57,526 nt of DNA from Pseudomonadota bacterium (GTDB taxonomy: Bacteria > Desulfobacterota > Desulfovibrionia > Desulfovibrionales > Desulfovibrionaceae). Within the stretch, counting starts at the first letter, position 1, and each line of letters begins with the position of its first letter. Location: positions 1 to 57,526 of the forward strand of contig JAEXRD010000152.1 of NCBI GenBank assembly GCA_023438245.1, written 5' to 3'. Positions 43,029 through 51,420 of the stretch are shown here, in pieces. The notes under the pieces were generated by a model. It had not been told where the DNA came from, did no database searches, and worked only from the letters and a program-made list of their open reading frames with translations. The position numbers and the translations under genes are program-made.

Positions 43029-43904
43029 TTAGGGCGCGGGCGCTCCCTGCTGACTGCCTTGCGGGGCCGCTGGCTGGCCTGCTGGCTGGTTGGCCAGGGT
43101 CAGCACGCGCACGTGGGGGCCGCTTCTCAGCACGATGCGGCCCGGCTCCACGCGCTCCAGCGTCCAGCCGCGCACCACGCCGCCCGGCTCCAGAGACAGG
43201 CCCTGGCCGTCCACGCTGAGCATGGCCAGCGGCTTGCCGCCGCCCGCGATGACCCCCACCAGCCGGATGCCGGTGAGCGGGGGCGCGGGCTGGCTTGCCG
43301 GAGCGGCGGGAGCCGGGGCTTGCGCCGGGGCGGATTGGCCGGACTGGGCGGCCTGAGTGGCCGGAGTGGACTGGGCGGGCCGCTGGCCCTTCTCGGGCAG
43401 GGCCTGGGCGGGAATCTGGGGCTGGGCGGGCGCGGGCTCGCCATTGCCCTGCGCGGCGGCCGGGGAGGACGGGGAAGGCGGCGCGATGCGCCCCTGCACG
43501 GCAGGACCGCCCGAGAGCGGGGCCGAGGCCGACACCGCGCCCGGAGCCTTCATGGCCGGGTCCAACGGCGCAAAGCCCGCCTGGGGGGCCTGGGGCGTGC
43601 GCTGCATGGCCGGAATGGGGGCCGGGGCCGGCTCGGGAGCCGGGACCGCGACCGGAGCCTGCTCGGCCCTGGGCGGCACGCCCTGGGGGTCGAACACCGT
43701 GGTCTCCAGCGCCAGCACGTTGCGCTCCAGAATGGCCCGCACGGGCGACTCCTCGGCGTAGCCCAGGCCGCGCGCGCGCAGGTCCTCGGGCGGGCGCAGG
43801 GCAGGCGCGGGCCGGGGCACGAAGCCCGTGCCCAGATAGGCCAGCGCCAGCCCCAGGGCCAGCGGCAGGGCCAGGTCCGGCAGCGCCCGCCAGAGTATCC
43901 GCAT
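43029..43904 (-). CDS. type II secretion system protein GspC-like
   Basis: About 291 aa from ATG 43,904 (GGAGG 5 bases upstream; an ATG at 43,946 lies inside the structured repeat). One N-terminal membrane helix (LALPLALGLALAYLGTG), a conserved short segment with PVRAILERNVLAL, a long Pro/Ala-rich linker (about residues 75-210), then the HR domain: LTGIRLVGVIAGGGKPLAMLS ... GGVVRGWTLERVEPGRIVLRSG. GspC joins the inner-membrane platform to the secretin. There is no PDZ domain, and the tail is short. The other gsp genes lie 3.6 kb upstream on the same strand, past the glycosylation genes. Confidence 0.75.
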   Translation of the reverse strand: MRILWRALPDLALPLALGLALAYLGTGFVPRPAPALRPPEDLRARGLGYAEESPVRAILERNVLALETTVFDPQGVPPRAEQAPVAVPAPEPAPAPIPAMQRTPQAPQAGFAPLDPAMKAPGAVSASAPLSGGPAVQGRIAPPSPSSPAAAQGNGEPAPAQPQIPAQALPEKGQRPAQSTPATQAAQSGQSAPAQAPAPAAPASQPAPPLTGIRLVGVIAGGGKPLAMLSVDGQGLSLEPGGVVRGWTLERVEPGRIVLRSGPHVRVLTLANQPAGQPAAPQGSQQGAPAP

Positions 43905-43932
43905 GCGCTCCTCCATCACACAGGCCAAGCGC

Positions 43933-44079
43933 GGGCCTGTTTCCAAAAGATGCAGTTTGTTCCCTGGCGAGAAAGGAGGCGGACGGGGGCCAGGGATAGT
44001 ACTCTTGCGGTACAGCCCTGGGCCTCGTCCGCCTCATGACGAAGCCCAGGGGGCAAAGGGCGCTTTTCGAAACAGGCCC
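43933..44079. repeat. structured palindromic element, copy A
   Basis: 147 bases bounded by an 11-bp inverted repeat (GGGCCTGTTTC / GAAACAGGCCC). Inside: CCCTGG pairing with CCAGGG, a long stem beginning GAGGCGGACG / CGTCCGCCTC, and a GTAC/GTAC tip hairpin preceded by ATA. It begins one base from the aminotransferase stop and ends 28 bases before the gspC-like start. Related copies: 52,536, 54,177 and 57,328. Confidence 0.85.
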
Positions 44080-44080
44080 C

Positions 44081-45253
44081 CTAGCCCTTCATCGCCTCGG
44101 CGATGGCCTCCTGCACCCCCGCCTCCAGGTACGGATGCATGGGGATGCTGAAGATGCGCGCGGCCACGTCCTCGCTCACGGGCATGTCTCCGGGCTTGTG
44201 GCCCAGGTTCGCATAGGCCTTCTGCAGGTGCAGGGGCTTGGGATAGTAGATGCTGGTGGGCACCCCGGCGGCGGCCAGCCGCTTCAGCAGCTCGTCGCGG
44301 TGGGCGCTGTCCGTGGCCAGGATGGAGTACTGGGCGTACACCGAGAGGTACCCCCCGGGCACCACGGGCAGGGTCAGGCCGGGGATGCCGCCCAGGAGCC
44401 CGGCGTAGCGCGCGGCCACTTCCTGGCGCAGGCGCACCTCGTCCTCGAAGATGTCGAACTTGGCCAGCAGCACAGCGGCCTGAACGGTGTCCAGCCGCCC
44501 GGTGACGCCCAGGCGCACGTTCTCGTACTTGTCGCGGCCCTGGCCGTGCACGCGCACAGAACGCAGCAGCTCCAGCAGCTCCTCGTCGTCGGTGAAGCAC
44601 ATGCCGCCGTCGCCGTAGCAGCCCAGCGGCTTGGCCGGGAAGAAGCTGGTGCAGGCGATCTGGCCGAAGGAGCAGGCCCGGCGGGTCACGCCGCCCAGCT
44701 CCACGGTGGCCCCGAAGGACTGGGCCGCGTCCTCGATGACGTAGACCCCGCCCGCGGCGGACACTTCCAGGATGGCCTTGTAGTCGGCCAGCAGGCCGAA
44801 GAGGTCCACCGGGATGACGGCCTTGGGCGTGAGCTTGCCGCAGCCCTTCGGCAGGGGGTGGAGCGTGTCGTCGCCGGTGCGCACGGCCTTGATGGCGGCC
44901 TCGAGCTTGGCCGCGTCCAGGTTCAGGGTCACGGGGTCGATGTCCACGAACACCGGGGTGGCGCCCAGCAGGGCCGGGGCCTCGGCGGTGGCCATGAAGG
45001 TGAAGGGCGGGCAGAACACGGCGTCGCCGGGGCCCACGCCCAGGGCCAAGAGGGCCATGGTCAGGGCATCGGTGCCGCTGGCGCAGCCCACGGCGTGGCG
45101 CACGCCGCAGTAGGCGGCCAGGCGCTCCTCGATCTTGGCCACGTCCGGCCCGCCGATGTAGGCGCCGCTCTCCAGCACGGCGGCGATGCCCTGCTGCACG
45201 TTCTCCGCCACGCGGCGGTACTGGGTCTTCAGGTCGATGAAAGGAATGCTCAT
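44081..45253 (-). CDS. DegT/DnrJ/EryC1/StrS sugar aminotransferase (WbpE-like)
   Basis: 390 aa. IPFIDLKTQYRRVAEN, YIGGPDVAKIEERLAAYCG, VGCASGTDALTMAL, GPGDAVFCPPFTFMATAEA, VIEDAAQSFGA and SFFPAKPLGCYGDGG, whose Lys forms the PLP aldimine, give the full fold-type I pattern. It converts a UDP-keto-sugar to an amino sugar; the sequence style is closest to WbpE/WlbC, which make 3-amino uronic acids, though PglE- or DesV-type use is possible. It starts in an ATGA overlap with the oligosaccharyltransferase gene, suggesting it makes an amino sugar of the N-linked glycan. Confidence 0.92.
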   Translation of the reverse strand: MSIPFIDLKTQYRRVAENVQQGIAAVLESGAYIGGPDVAKIEERLAAYCGVRHAVGCASGTDALTMALLALGVGPGDAVFCPPFTFMATAEAPALLGATPVFVDIDPVTLNLDAAKLEAAIKAVRTGDDTLHPLPKGCGKLTPKAVIPVDLFGLLADYKAILEVSAAGGVYVIEDAAQSFGATVELGGVTRRACSFGQIACTSFFPAKPLGCYGDGGMCFTDDEELLELLRSVRVHGQGRDKYENVRLGVTGRLDTVQAAVLLAKFDIFEDEVRLRQEVAARYAGLLGGIPGLTLPVVPGGYLSVYAQYSILATDSAHRDELLKRLAAAGVPTSIYYPKPLHLQKAYANLGHKPGDMPVSEDVAARIFSIPMHPYLEAGVQEAIAEAMKG

Positions 45254-47502
45254 TGCGTGAACGCCTCCGTCTGCACCTTGGCCTGCACGGCAGGGGGCAG
45301 AACCTCGTAGATGCGCACGAGCGGGAAGCCCTCGTGCACCAGTTTGAAGTAGCGGGCCAGCTCGGGCCGCGCGGGATCGCCGATGAGAAGCTGCACGGCC
45401 ATGCTGTTGTAGGCCAGGTCGTCCATGAACATGACCTGCCGGGTCAGGTCGTTGATGACAAGGTGGGGCTGGCCCGCGTTGCCCGGGAACACGGCCCGCC
45501 GCGTCCCGTTCCTGGCCAGCATGTCCACGCTGCTGACCAGCACGGCGGGGCTGGAGCGGAACACCACGGCCCCGCGCCCGGAATCGACGTTGAAGGCCTC
45601 CTCCACGTGCTGGATGCGGGCGTGGGTTCCCCGTCCGGAGACCAGGTCCCAGCTGCCGTAGAAGCTCATCCAGTGCAGCAGGGTCATGTTCTCCCAGCAG
45701 GCCACCACGTACTGCGTGGGCACCTTGGGCGCGGGCTGCTCGGTCTGGGCCAGGCCCTCCAGCGCGGCCTGCACGTCGCGCGCGGGCAGCTTGTCCCAAA
45801 CCTTGGCCGGGTCGCCCCCCAGGCTGGCGGAGAGCAGCATCACCTGGGCGGACTGGCGGTAGGACGGCGTGATGAGGGCCAGGGCCGTGGGATAGATGTC
45901 TCGCCCGGCGTGGCGTCCGCCGTCGGTGGGGGTCATGCGCTCGGCGTAGTACTGGGTGGCGTAGCCGAAGTCCCACCAGGTCCAGACCTGGGCATCCTTG
46001 GGGGCCACGGCCTTGAGTTTCATGAGGGCGGAGGCGTGCACCTCGGCCACCACGGGGGTGAGCTGCATGGCCTTGTACTGCGCGGCGTAGCCCACCAGGC
46101 AGCCGCCAGCCACCAGGATCTGGGCCAGGGTCAGCACGTGGTCCTTGGCGCCCGTGCCGCGCAGCGTCCACTTGAGCAGCCAGTGCAGGCCCAGGGCCAG
46201 GCCCAGGGCGAAGGCCGGTCCGGCGAACATGGCGAAGCGCACGCCCATGAGCAGGCTGAGCACGCCCAGCCCGATGAGCGGCAGCATGAGCGACAGGGCC
46301 GGGCGCAGCAGCAGCGCGGCCAGCAGGCCCAGGGCGGAGAGACCGCCCACCCAGCTGGCCACGGCCACGCCGGAGAACAGGTTCAACACGTCGGCCACGT
46401 TCTTGGCCTCGCGGATGCTCTGGGTGATGCCGGGGTACAGCGGGCCGGGCACGCCGCCCGCGCCCTCTCCGCCCAGTTCGGCCACGGGCTTGAAGTAGCC
46501 TACGGCCTTGGCCCAGAACGGCCCCAGCGGAGCGAGCAGGTCGCCCACGAAGGCCACGGCCACAAGAATCGCCAGCCACACCCAGGGGTGCTCCAGCGCC
46601 GGGCGCAGGGCCGCGGGGCGCTTCCAGAGCAGGAAGGCCAGGGCCAGGGCCGCCGCCAGACCGATAAGACCCAGCGGAGTCGGATACGTGAGCACGGCTA
46701 TGCCGTAGAGGCGCTTGGTCGCATAGGCGGCCACCCCGTAAACCGCCAGCAGGCTCAGGGCCTGGAGCCGCTTGCCGGGCCGGGCGGTGATGGCCGCCAG
46801 CGCCAGGGCGGCCCAGAACATGATGACGCCGATGATGCGCACGTCGTCGTGGGCGAAATGGGCCACGCGGGTCACCAGGCCGAACCCCAGGGCCAGCCAG
46901 GGCGCGGCACCGGGCAGGGGCGAGTCGTCGCGTTCACTTTCGCTGGCCAGCCAGGCGCGCGTGCAGCAGAAGCCGAGCAGCACGGCCAGCATCAGCCCGA
47001 TGAGCAGCGGCATGCCCAGGGTGAACATGTCTGTGTCGAAATAGCCCACGCGCGAGCGCATGTAGAAGCCCGGCGCCAGCGCGCCGATGGCCCCGGCGAG
47101 GATGGCCGGGCGGCGTCCGCCCAGGAGCCAGCCCCACAGCGCCACCACCGGGGCCAGCAGGCTGGACAGGATGGCCGGGCCCCAGAAGGCCACCTTCCAC
47201 AGGGCCGCCCCGGTGAGCGCGGCCAGGCCCCTCGCCAGGGCCGGAAGGCCGTAGTGGGCGTATTGGTTCACGCCCTTGGCCCCGGCCAGCCAGCCGTAGG
47301 TGTCGTGGGTGGCCATGATGATCTCGCCGTTCACCGACAGGCCGGGCTGCATCCAGTTGCCCGCCTCGGCCAGGCGAACGGCCAGCGTCACGGCGTAGGA
47401 GAGCGCGGCGATGGCCGCCAGCCATTTCCAGTCCCTGGCGAAGTCCGGGCGCTCGTCCAGGAAGTCGCTGGCCTGTGTGTAGCGTTTGAAAAATGCGTGC
47501 AT
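45250..47502 (-). CDS. pglB: PglB/STT3-family oligosaccharyltransferase
   Basis: 750 aa. About 11-13 membrane helices occupy residues 1-480: the first loop has MATHDTYGWLAGAKG and the catalytic GYFDTDMF (DxD). The periplasmic C-terminal domain has the signature WWDFGY (about 509-514; canonical WWDYG), followed by TPTDGGRHAGRDIY. PglB transfers a lipid-linked glycan en bloc to Asn in exported proteins; Desulfovibrio species are known to have such enzymes. It lies 18 bases after the GspD-like gene and overlaps the aminotransferase, so N-glycosylation and secretion genes are in one operon. Confidence 0.92.
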   Translation of the reverse strand: MHAFFKRYTQASDFLDERPDFARDWKWLAAIAALSYAVTLAVRLAEAGNWMQPGLSVNGEIIMATHDTYGWLAGAKGVNQYAHYGLPALARGLAALTGAALWKVAFWGPAILSSLLAPVVALWGWLLGGRRPAILAGAIGALAPGFYMRSRVGYFDTDMFTLGMPLLIGLMLAVLLGFCCTRAWLASESERDDSPLPGAAPWLALGFGLVTRVAHFAHDDVRIIGVIMFWAALALAAITARPGKRLQALSLLAVYGVAAYATKRLYGIAVLTYPTPLGLIGLAAALALAFLLWKRPAALRPALEHPWVWLAILVAVAFVGDLLAPLGPFWAKAVGYFKPVAELGGEGAGGVPGPLYPGITQSIREAKNVADVLNLFSGVAVASWVGGLSALGLLAALLLRPALSLMLPLIGLGVLSLLMGVRFAMFAGPAFALGLALGLHWLLKWTLRGTGAKDHVLTLAQILVAGGCLVGYAAQYKAMQLTPVVAEVHASALMKLKAVAPKDAQVWTWWDFGYATQYYAERMTPTDGGRHAGRDIYPTALALITPSYRQSAQVMLLSASLGGDPAKVWDKLPARDVQAALEGLAQTEQPAPKVPTQYVVACWENMTLLHWMSFYGSWDLVSGRGTHARIQHVEEAFNVDSGRGAVVFRSSPAVLVSSVDMLARNGTRRAVFPGNAGQPHLVINDLTRQVMFMDDLAYNSMAVQLLIGDPARPELARYFKLVHEGFPLVRIYEVLPPAVQAKVQTEAFTQ

Positions 47503-47520
47503 GGCGTGCGTGCCGTCCCC

Positions 47521-49335
47521 TTAGTTTTTGTCCCTGGCTCCCCGGCCACCCGATTCCCCGGCGCCCCTTCCCTGCGGGCCAGCCGGGCCGACCCCGCGGT
47601 CCGGCGCGGCGGGGCGCACCACGCGGGCGCTGGCCACAACCACCAGCCGTCCCGGCCCCTCGTCCCTGCGGGGGGCGGAAAACACCGACCATCCGGCTTT
47701 GGCCCCGGCTTCCCGCGCCGGGCCGCCCACAAGCAGCACCTGGCCCTCGGAGAGCGCGGCCTCAAAATTCCTGCTCCGGCCCGCATCCTGCCCGCCTACC
47801 TGGCCGCCTGCCTGGCCGCCTGCCTGGCCGCCCGCCGGGCCTTCCACCAGCCCGACGCGCAGCAGCACGCGGCCCGCCACACCGGCCTGGCCCGGCTCCA
47901 GCCGGGGCGAAAGGGTGAGCCGGAAGCGCTCCGCCTCCGCCTGGCCCGAGGCATCGGCCCCGGTCGCGGGCCAAGTTGCGGCCCCTGTTGCGGCCCCTGT
48001 TGTGGACAGGCCGCCGCTGACCCTGGCCTCGGCCCCTTCGAGCACGGCCAGGCGCGGCACGGAAAGCACGCGCACGCCCGGCTCGCGGGTCCACAGCGCC
48101 GCCAGCCCCTCCATGCCGAGCTGCGCGGCGTCCGCCGCGTGGCCCCGCAGAACCAGCGCCGAGCCCACGCGGAACCCGTCCGCGCCGCCCGGACCGTTCC
48201 GGTCGGCGGGCTGCTCACCCGTGAGCGCCAGCTGCGCCAGCGCCTCGGGGGTGAATTCCGCCACCAGGGCCTCTATGTACACGCGCGGGCGCGGTTGGTC
48301 CAGGTCTTCCACCAGCCTGTCCAGGCGCGCCAGGGCCTCCGGCGAGGCCAGCGCCAGCACGGCCTGGCCGTCCTGGTCCAGGCTCAGCCGGGGGGTGTCC
48401 ACCCGGGGCGTATCCCCCCGGGAGGCATCCGTCCCCGCGCCCAGCTTCTCGCGCAGGGCCTCCAGCACCTTGTCCGGGCGCACGTGGCGCGTGCGGTAGG
48501 CCTTGAGCACCGGAGCCTCCGGCCCGGCCCCGTCGGCCTGGGCCAGCAAGGTCCGGGCGCGCCCCAGGGCCTCCGGGGTTCCCGCCAGCAGCAGGCTGTT
48601 GCTCCATTCCAGGGGCAGCACGCTCAGCGCGGCCCCGCGCATCTGCATCTCCAGGGCGCGGGCGGCCTGGCGGGCCTGGGCGCGCACCAGCGGCACGATC
48701 TCCGGGGCGTGGTCCGGCGGCAGGGCCGAGAGCGCCTGGAGCACGGGCCGCAGGCGCGCCACGCGGGGGGCCTCGTCGGCCAGCACGATGAGCCGCCCGG
48801 AGGAGAGCGCCCGGCCCCGGTCGGAGCGCAGGCCCTCCAGCACCCCGGCCACGGCCTGGGCGCGGCCCGGACTTGTCTGGGCGGGCAGCCGCCAGGCCAG
48901 GATCTGCGCGTCCGGCGGCAGGAGGTGGCGCGGAGCGCCGGCGGAAGGCATGGGCAGCACATAGGACACGCCGCCGCGCCGCACGGCCTCCAGCCCGGCG
49001 GGCCGGAGCACCAGCTCCAGCAGCTCGCGCAGCTCGCCCTCGGCCATGGGCTCCGGGGCCACCACGCTCACGCTCACGGGCGGGATCTGGTCCTCGCGCA
49101 GCACGGGCGCGCCGCCCAGGAACTGGCCCAGGAAGCGGATGAAATCCACCAGCCGCGCGCCCTCCAGGCCCACCTGCACGCCCGCCGCGGAGGGCGCCGG
49201 CGAGGGGGCCTGAGCGGACGTCTGCGCGGAGGTCTGGGCGGGGGCCTGCGCAAGGGGCAGCAGCAGGGCCAGCCCCAGCGTCAGGGCCAGCGCGGCTCGG
49301 CGCGCAGGGCGGATGAACGGTCGGTTCGGGCGCAA
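47521..49335 (-). CDS. type II secretion secretin, GspD-like (divergent)
   Basis: About 604 aa from TTG 49,335 (GGGGGAG just upstream); an ATG at 49,449 would add 38 unlikely residues ahead of the signal peptide RRAALALTLGLALLLPLAQAPAQ. An N0-like domain follows (VDFIRFLGQFLGGAPVLREDQIPPVSVSV), then N1/N2-like KH repeats (EIVPLVRAQARQAARALE, LKAYRTRHVRPDKVLEALRE) and a secretin-like C-terminal half (PRVYIEALVAEFTPEAL, GVRVLSVPRLAVLEG, GQVLLVGGP). The secretin core is degenerate, with Gly/Ala/Gln repeats (12-base units near 47,800-47,845). Neighbouring gspN, gspM and gspL-like genes support the call. Confidence 0.72.
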   Translation of the reverse strand: MRPNRPFIRPARRAALALTLGLALLLPLAQAPAQTSAQTSAQAPSPAPSAAGVQVGLEGARLVDFIRFLGQFLGGAPVLREDQIPPVSVSVVAPEPMAEGELRELLELVLRPAGLEAVRRGGVSYVLPMPSAGAPRHLLPPDAQILAWRLPAQTSPGRAQAVAGVLEGLRSDRGRALSSGRLIVLADEAPRVARLRPVLQALSALPPDHAPEIVPLVRAQARQAARALEMQMRGAALSVLPLEWSNSLLLAGTPEALGRARTLLAQADGAGPEAPVLKAYRTRHVRPDKVLEALREKLGAGTDASRGDTPRVDTPRLSLDQDGQAVLALASPEALARLDRLVEDLDQPRPRVYIEALVAEFTPEALAQLALTGEQPADRNGPGGADGFRVGSALVLRGHAADAAQLGMEGLAALWTREPGVRVLSVPRLAVLEGAEARVSGGLSTTGAATGAATWPATGADASGQAEAERFRLTLSPRLEPGQAGVAGRVLLRVGLVEGPAGGQAGGQAGGQVGGQDAGRSRNFEAALSEGQVLLVGGPAREAGAKAGWSVFSAPRRDEGPGRLVVVASARVVRPAAPDRGVGPAGPQGRGAGESGGRGARDKN

Positions 49336-49492
49336 GGCTCCCCCGGTCAGGGTTCGGGTTCCGTCTTGAGCCCCGTCGCGGCGCGCCAAGGGGTGGGCGC
49401 GGCTCGCCGGGGACCCTGCCGTACTACCCGCTTTCGGGCCGGAGGGCAATGAAGCCGGGCCGGAGGGAGCCTGGCGGGCCTGGCGGGTCGGC

Positions 49493-50374
49493 CTAGCGGA
49501 TCGGGCCGGGCGTGAAGGCTGGCTGCAACGGGGCCTGGCCCAGGAAATCGCCCAGCCTGCCCTCGGCGCTGAAGGCCACGGCCTGGCGGTCGCGGGTCAG
49601 CTCGCCGGACACGGCGTAGGGCGAGGACAGCGGAGCCTCCGCCAGCAGGCGGGCCGTGCCCTCGGCGCGCACGCCCACGGGCTCGCGCAGGGTGAAGGCG
49701 CGGATGTTCACGGCCCCGGCGCGGTACTCCAGCGAGAGCGACACGTCGCCCAGCCAGAGCGAGTCCGGCAGCTGCGCCGTGGCCCCGCGCAGGTCCAGGA
49801 AGGCCTTCTCCAACTCGCCCTTGTCGCGCAGGTACTGGCCATGGCCGCGCACGTCCAGGGAGCCGCGGATGTCGCGCCGGCCCAGGCAGGCCAGGTTCAC
49901 CTGGCCCTGCAGGTCGAAGTTGCCGCTCTGGAAGACCACCAGCCGGGCGTCGCGCCCGCCGCTGTCGGCCTTGAGGGTGAGGAGCGGGGTGGCCCCCAGG
50001 CGGATGTCCAGGCTGGCCAGGCGCGGCGAGAAGGCCCAGCCCGGCGAGTCCACGGACAGGCCGATGACGCGCAGGCCCAGGGGCGCGGCGCGGTCGATGC
50101 TTTGCCAGGAGAGGTGGATGGGGTTCTCGCGGGCCGCCAGGATCGCCGCCGCGCGCCGCAGGGCCAGGGTCCAGACCGTGTCCCAGGGCAGGGAGAGCAC
50201 CACCCCGGCCAGCAGCCCCACCAGCACGGCGAAGGCCACGGCGCGCCGACCGCACAGGGCGCGGATGGGGCGGCCCTGTTCGTCGGCCAGGGGGCAGGCC
50301 CCGGCGGAAGATTCGGGGGCGGGCCCGGAGGCGGGCTTGCCGGAATTGTCGATACTGGCGGGCGTCTGGCTCAT
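49493..50374 (-). CDS. type II secretion system protein GspN
   Basis: 293 aa. A 45-residue hydrophilic start, one membrane helix (AVAFAVLVGLLAGVVLSLPWDTVW) and a beta-rich periplasmic part with repeated strands (LRVIGLSVDSPGWAF, SLDIRLGATPLLTLKADSGG, GSLDVRGHGQYL, ELEKAFLDLRG), matching GspN and related AsmA-like periplasmic proteins. It lies 18 bases after gspM. A 157-base gap to the gspD-like start has no recognisable element. Confidence 0.8.
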   Translation of the reverse strand: MSQTPASIDNSGKPASGPAPESSAGACPLADEQGRPIRALCGRRAVAFAVLVGLLAGVVLSLPWDTVWTLALRRAAAILAARENPIHLSWQSIDRAAPLGLRVIGLSVDSPGWAFSPRLASLDIRLGATPLLTLKADSGGRDARLVVFQSGNFDLQGQVNLACLGRRDIRGSLDVRGHGQYLRDKGELEKAFLDLRGATAQLPDSLWLGDVSLSLEYRAGAVNIRAFTLREPVGVRAEGTARLLAEAPLSSPYAVSGELTRDRQAVAFSAEGRLGDFLGQAPLQPAFTPGPIR

Positions 50375-50392
50375 GCGGTGGTCCTCGCCCCC

Positions 50393-50887
50393 CTACCGGG
50401 TCAGCGTCATGCTCAAATTCACCCGGCGCGCCGGGCCGGGAACGGCGGTGAGCGTGGCCTGCACGGTGGCCAGCCCGGTCTGCAGGCGCAGATCGCGCAG
50501 CACCTCGGCCAGCTCGCGCAGGGTCAGGTTCTGGGCCGCGAGCTCCAGCCCCTCCGGCCCCTGCAGGGCGGGCTGGGGCCGCAGGCGCATGCGCTCCGGG
50601 CCGATGCCCGCGCTCCTGAGCACCTGCTCCACGGCCTGCACCGGGGGCGCGCTTTCCAGGCGTCCGCTGCGCTCGCGCAGGTCCATGACCTCCGCCGCCA
50701 GCGGAGCCACGGCCTGGTAGCTCTGCGAGGCCTCCTCGAAGCCCTTCTCCGCCGCGCGGGTCATGGCCGAAAGCCCGGCCCAGCTGCCCAGCAGGGCCAG
50801 GCCCGCGCCGAAGAGGAGCATGCGCCACAGGCTCCGCTGAGCCTTGGCCGAAAGATGCGTCAGCCGCGCCACCACCCGCCAGGTCAT
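50393..50887 (-). CDS. type II secretion system protein GspM-like
   Basis: 164 aa. Short cytoplasmic start, one membrane helix (MLLFGAGLALLGSWAGLSA), a coiled-coil segment (AAEKGFEEASQSYQAV), and a small ferredoxin-like periplasmic domain ending in a beta strand (VNLSMTLTR). Size and topology fit GspM/PilO. The ATG overlaps the preceding stop (ATGA), typical of the gspL-gspM pair. Confidence 0.75.
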   Translation of the reverse strand: MTWRVVARLTHLSAKAQRSLWRMLLFGAGLALLGSWAGLSAMTRAAEKGFEEASQSYQAVAPLAAEVMDLRERSGRLESAPPVQAVEQVLRSAGIGPERMRLRPQPALQGPEGLELAAQNLTLRELAEVLRDLRLQTGLATVQATLTAVPGPARRVNLSMTLTR

Positions 50888-51420
50888 CTGTCCTCCCGGG
50901 GCGGGGCCGTGCGGTCCAGGGCCTTCACCGCCAGCTCGAAGGACACCGGCTCGGCCAGCGGGTCGGATTTCTGCGTGGAAAAGCTGAAGAACGCCTCGGC
51001 GGAGAGCGCGGTCAGGAAGCGGCCCAGGTCCGCCCGGGTCTTGGCCGTGCCGGAGACCACGCCGCTCTTGCCGCTCATGGCCACGGCGTCGATGCGCACG
51101 CCCTCGGGCGCGCGGCGCGACAGCGCGGCCAGCAGCTCCAGCAGGTCCAGGCGCTGGGAGCCCTCGGCGCGCAGCTTGCCCAGCTCGAACTGGAGCCTGC
51201 CGTAGGGCGACTTGCCCGGATCGCCGCCCAGGGCCTGGCGGTAGGTCTGGTCCAGCGCGGCCTCCACGGTGGCCAGGCGGGACTTCTCCTGCCACAGGCG
51301 CGCCCCCTGCCCGCCCAGGAACAGCAGGCCCACGGCCACCACGACCAGCAGCTTGCGGGCGTAGCGGCGGTGCTCCTGCTCCGGCAGCCCGGCGGGATAT
51401 TTGACGGCGTCCGAACTCAC
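50884..51420 (-). CDS. short GspL/PilN-like type II secretion protein
   Basis: 178 aa with a GTG start that overlaps the upstream stop (GTGA). One membrane helix (RKLLVVVAVGLLFLGGQGARLW) is followed by a coiled coil and a ferredoxin-like domain (LDLLELLAALSRRAPEGVRIDAVAMSG ... GVVSGTAKTRADLGRFLTAL). This is the periplasmic half of GspL, or a PilN-like protein. The cytoplasmic actin-like half that docks GspE is missing; upstream is a glycosyltransferase instead. That domain may be encoded elsewhere (a separate PilM-like gene) or lost. Confidence 0.65.
   Translation of the reverse strand: MSSDAVKYPAGLPEQEHRRYARKLLVVVAVGLLFLGGQGARLWQEKSRLATVEAALDQTYRQALGGDPGKSPYGRLQFELGKLRAEGSQRLDLLELLAALSRRAPEGVRIDAVAMSGKSGVVSGTAKTRADLGRFLTALSAEAFFSFSTQKSDPLAEPVSFELAVKALDRTAPPREDR

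Noticed and set aside
43029..43904. Pro/Ala-rich minus-strand frame as a shadow only
   Set aside because: The N-terminal membrane helix, good ribosome site and the HR-domain-like C-terminus support a real gspC-like gene, so the shadow explanation was dropped.
45253..49452. Very long plus-strand open frame of over 1,300 codons opposite pglB and gspD
   Set aside because: Gly/Gln/His/Arg-rich composition and no motif; the antisense genes have clear family signatures, so this is a GC-rich shadow.
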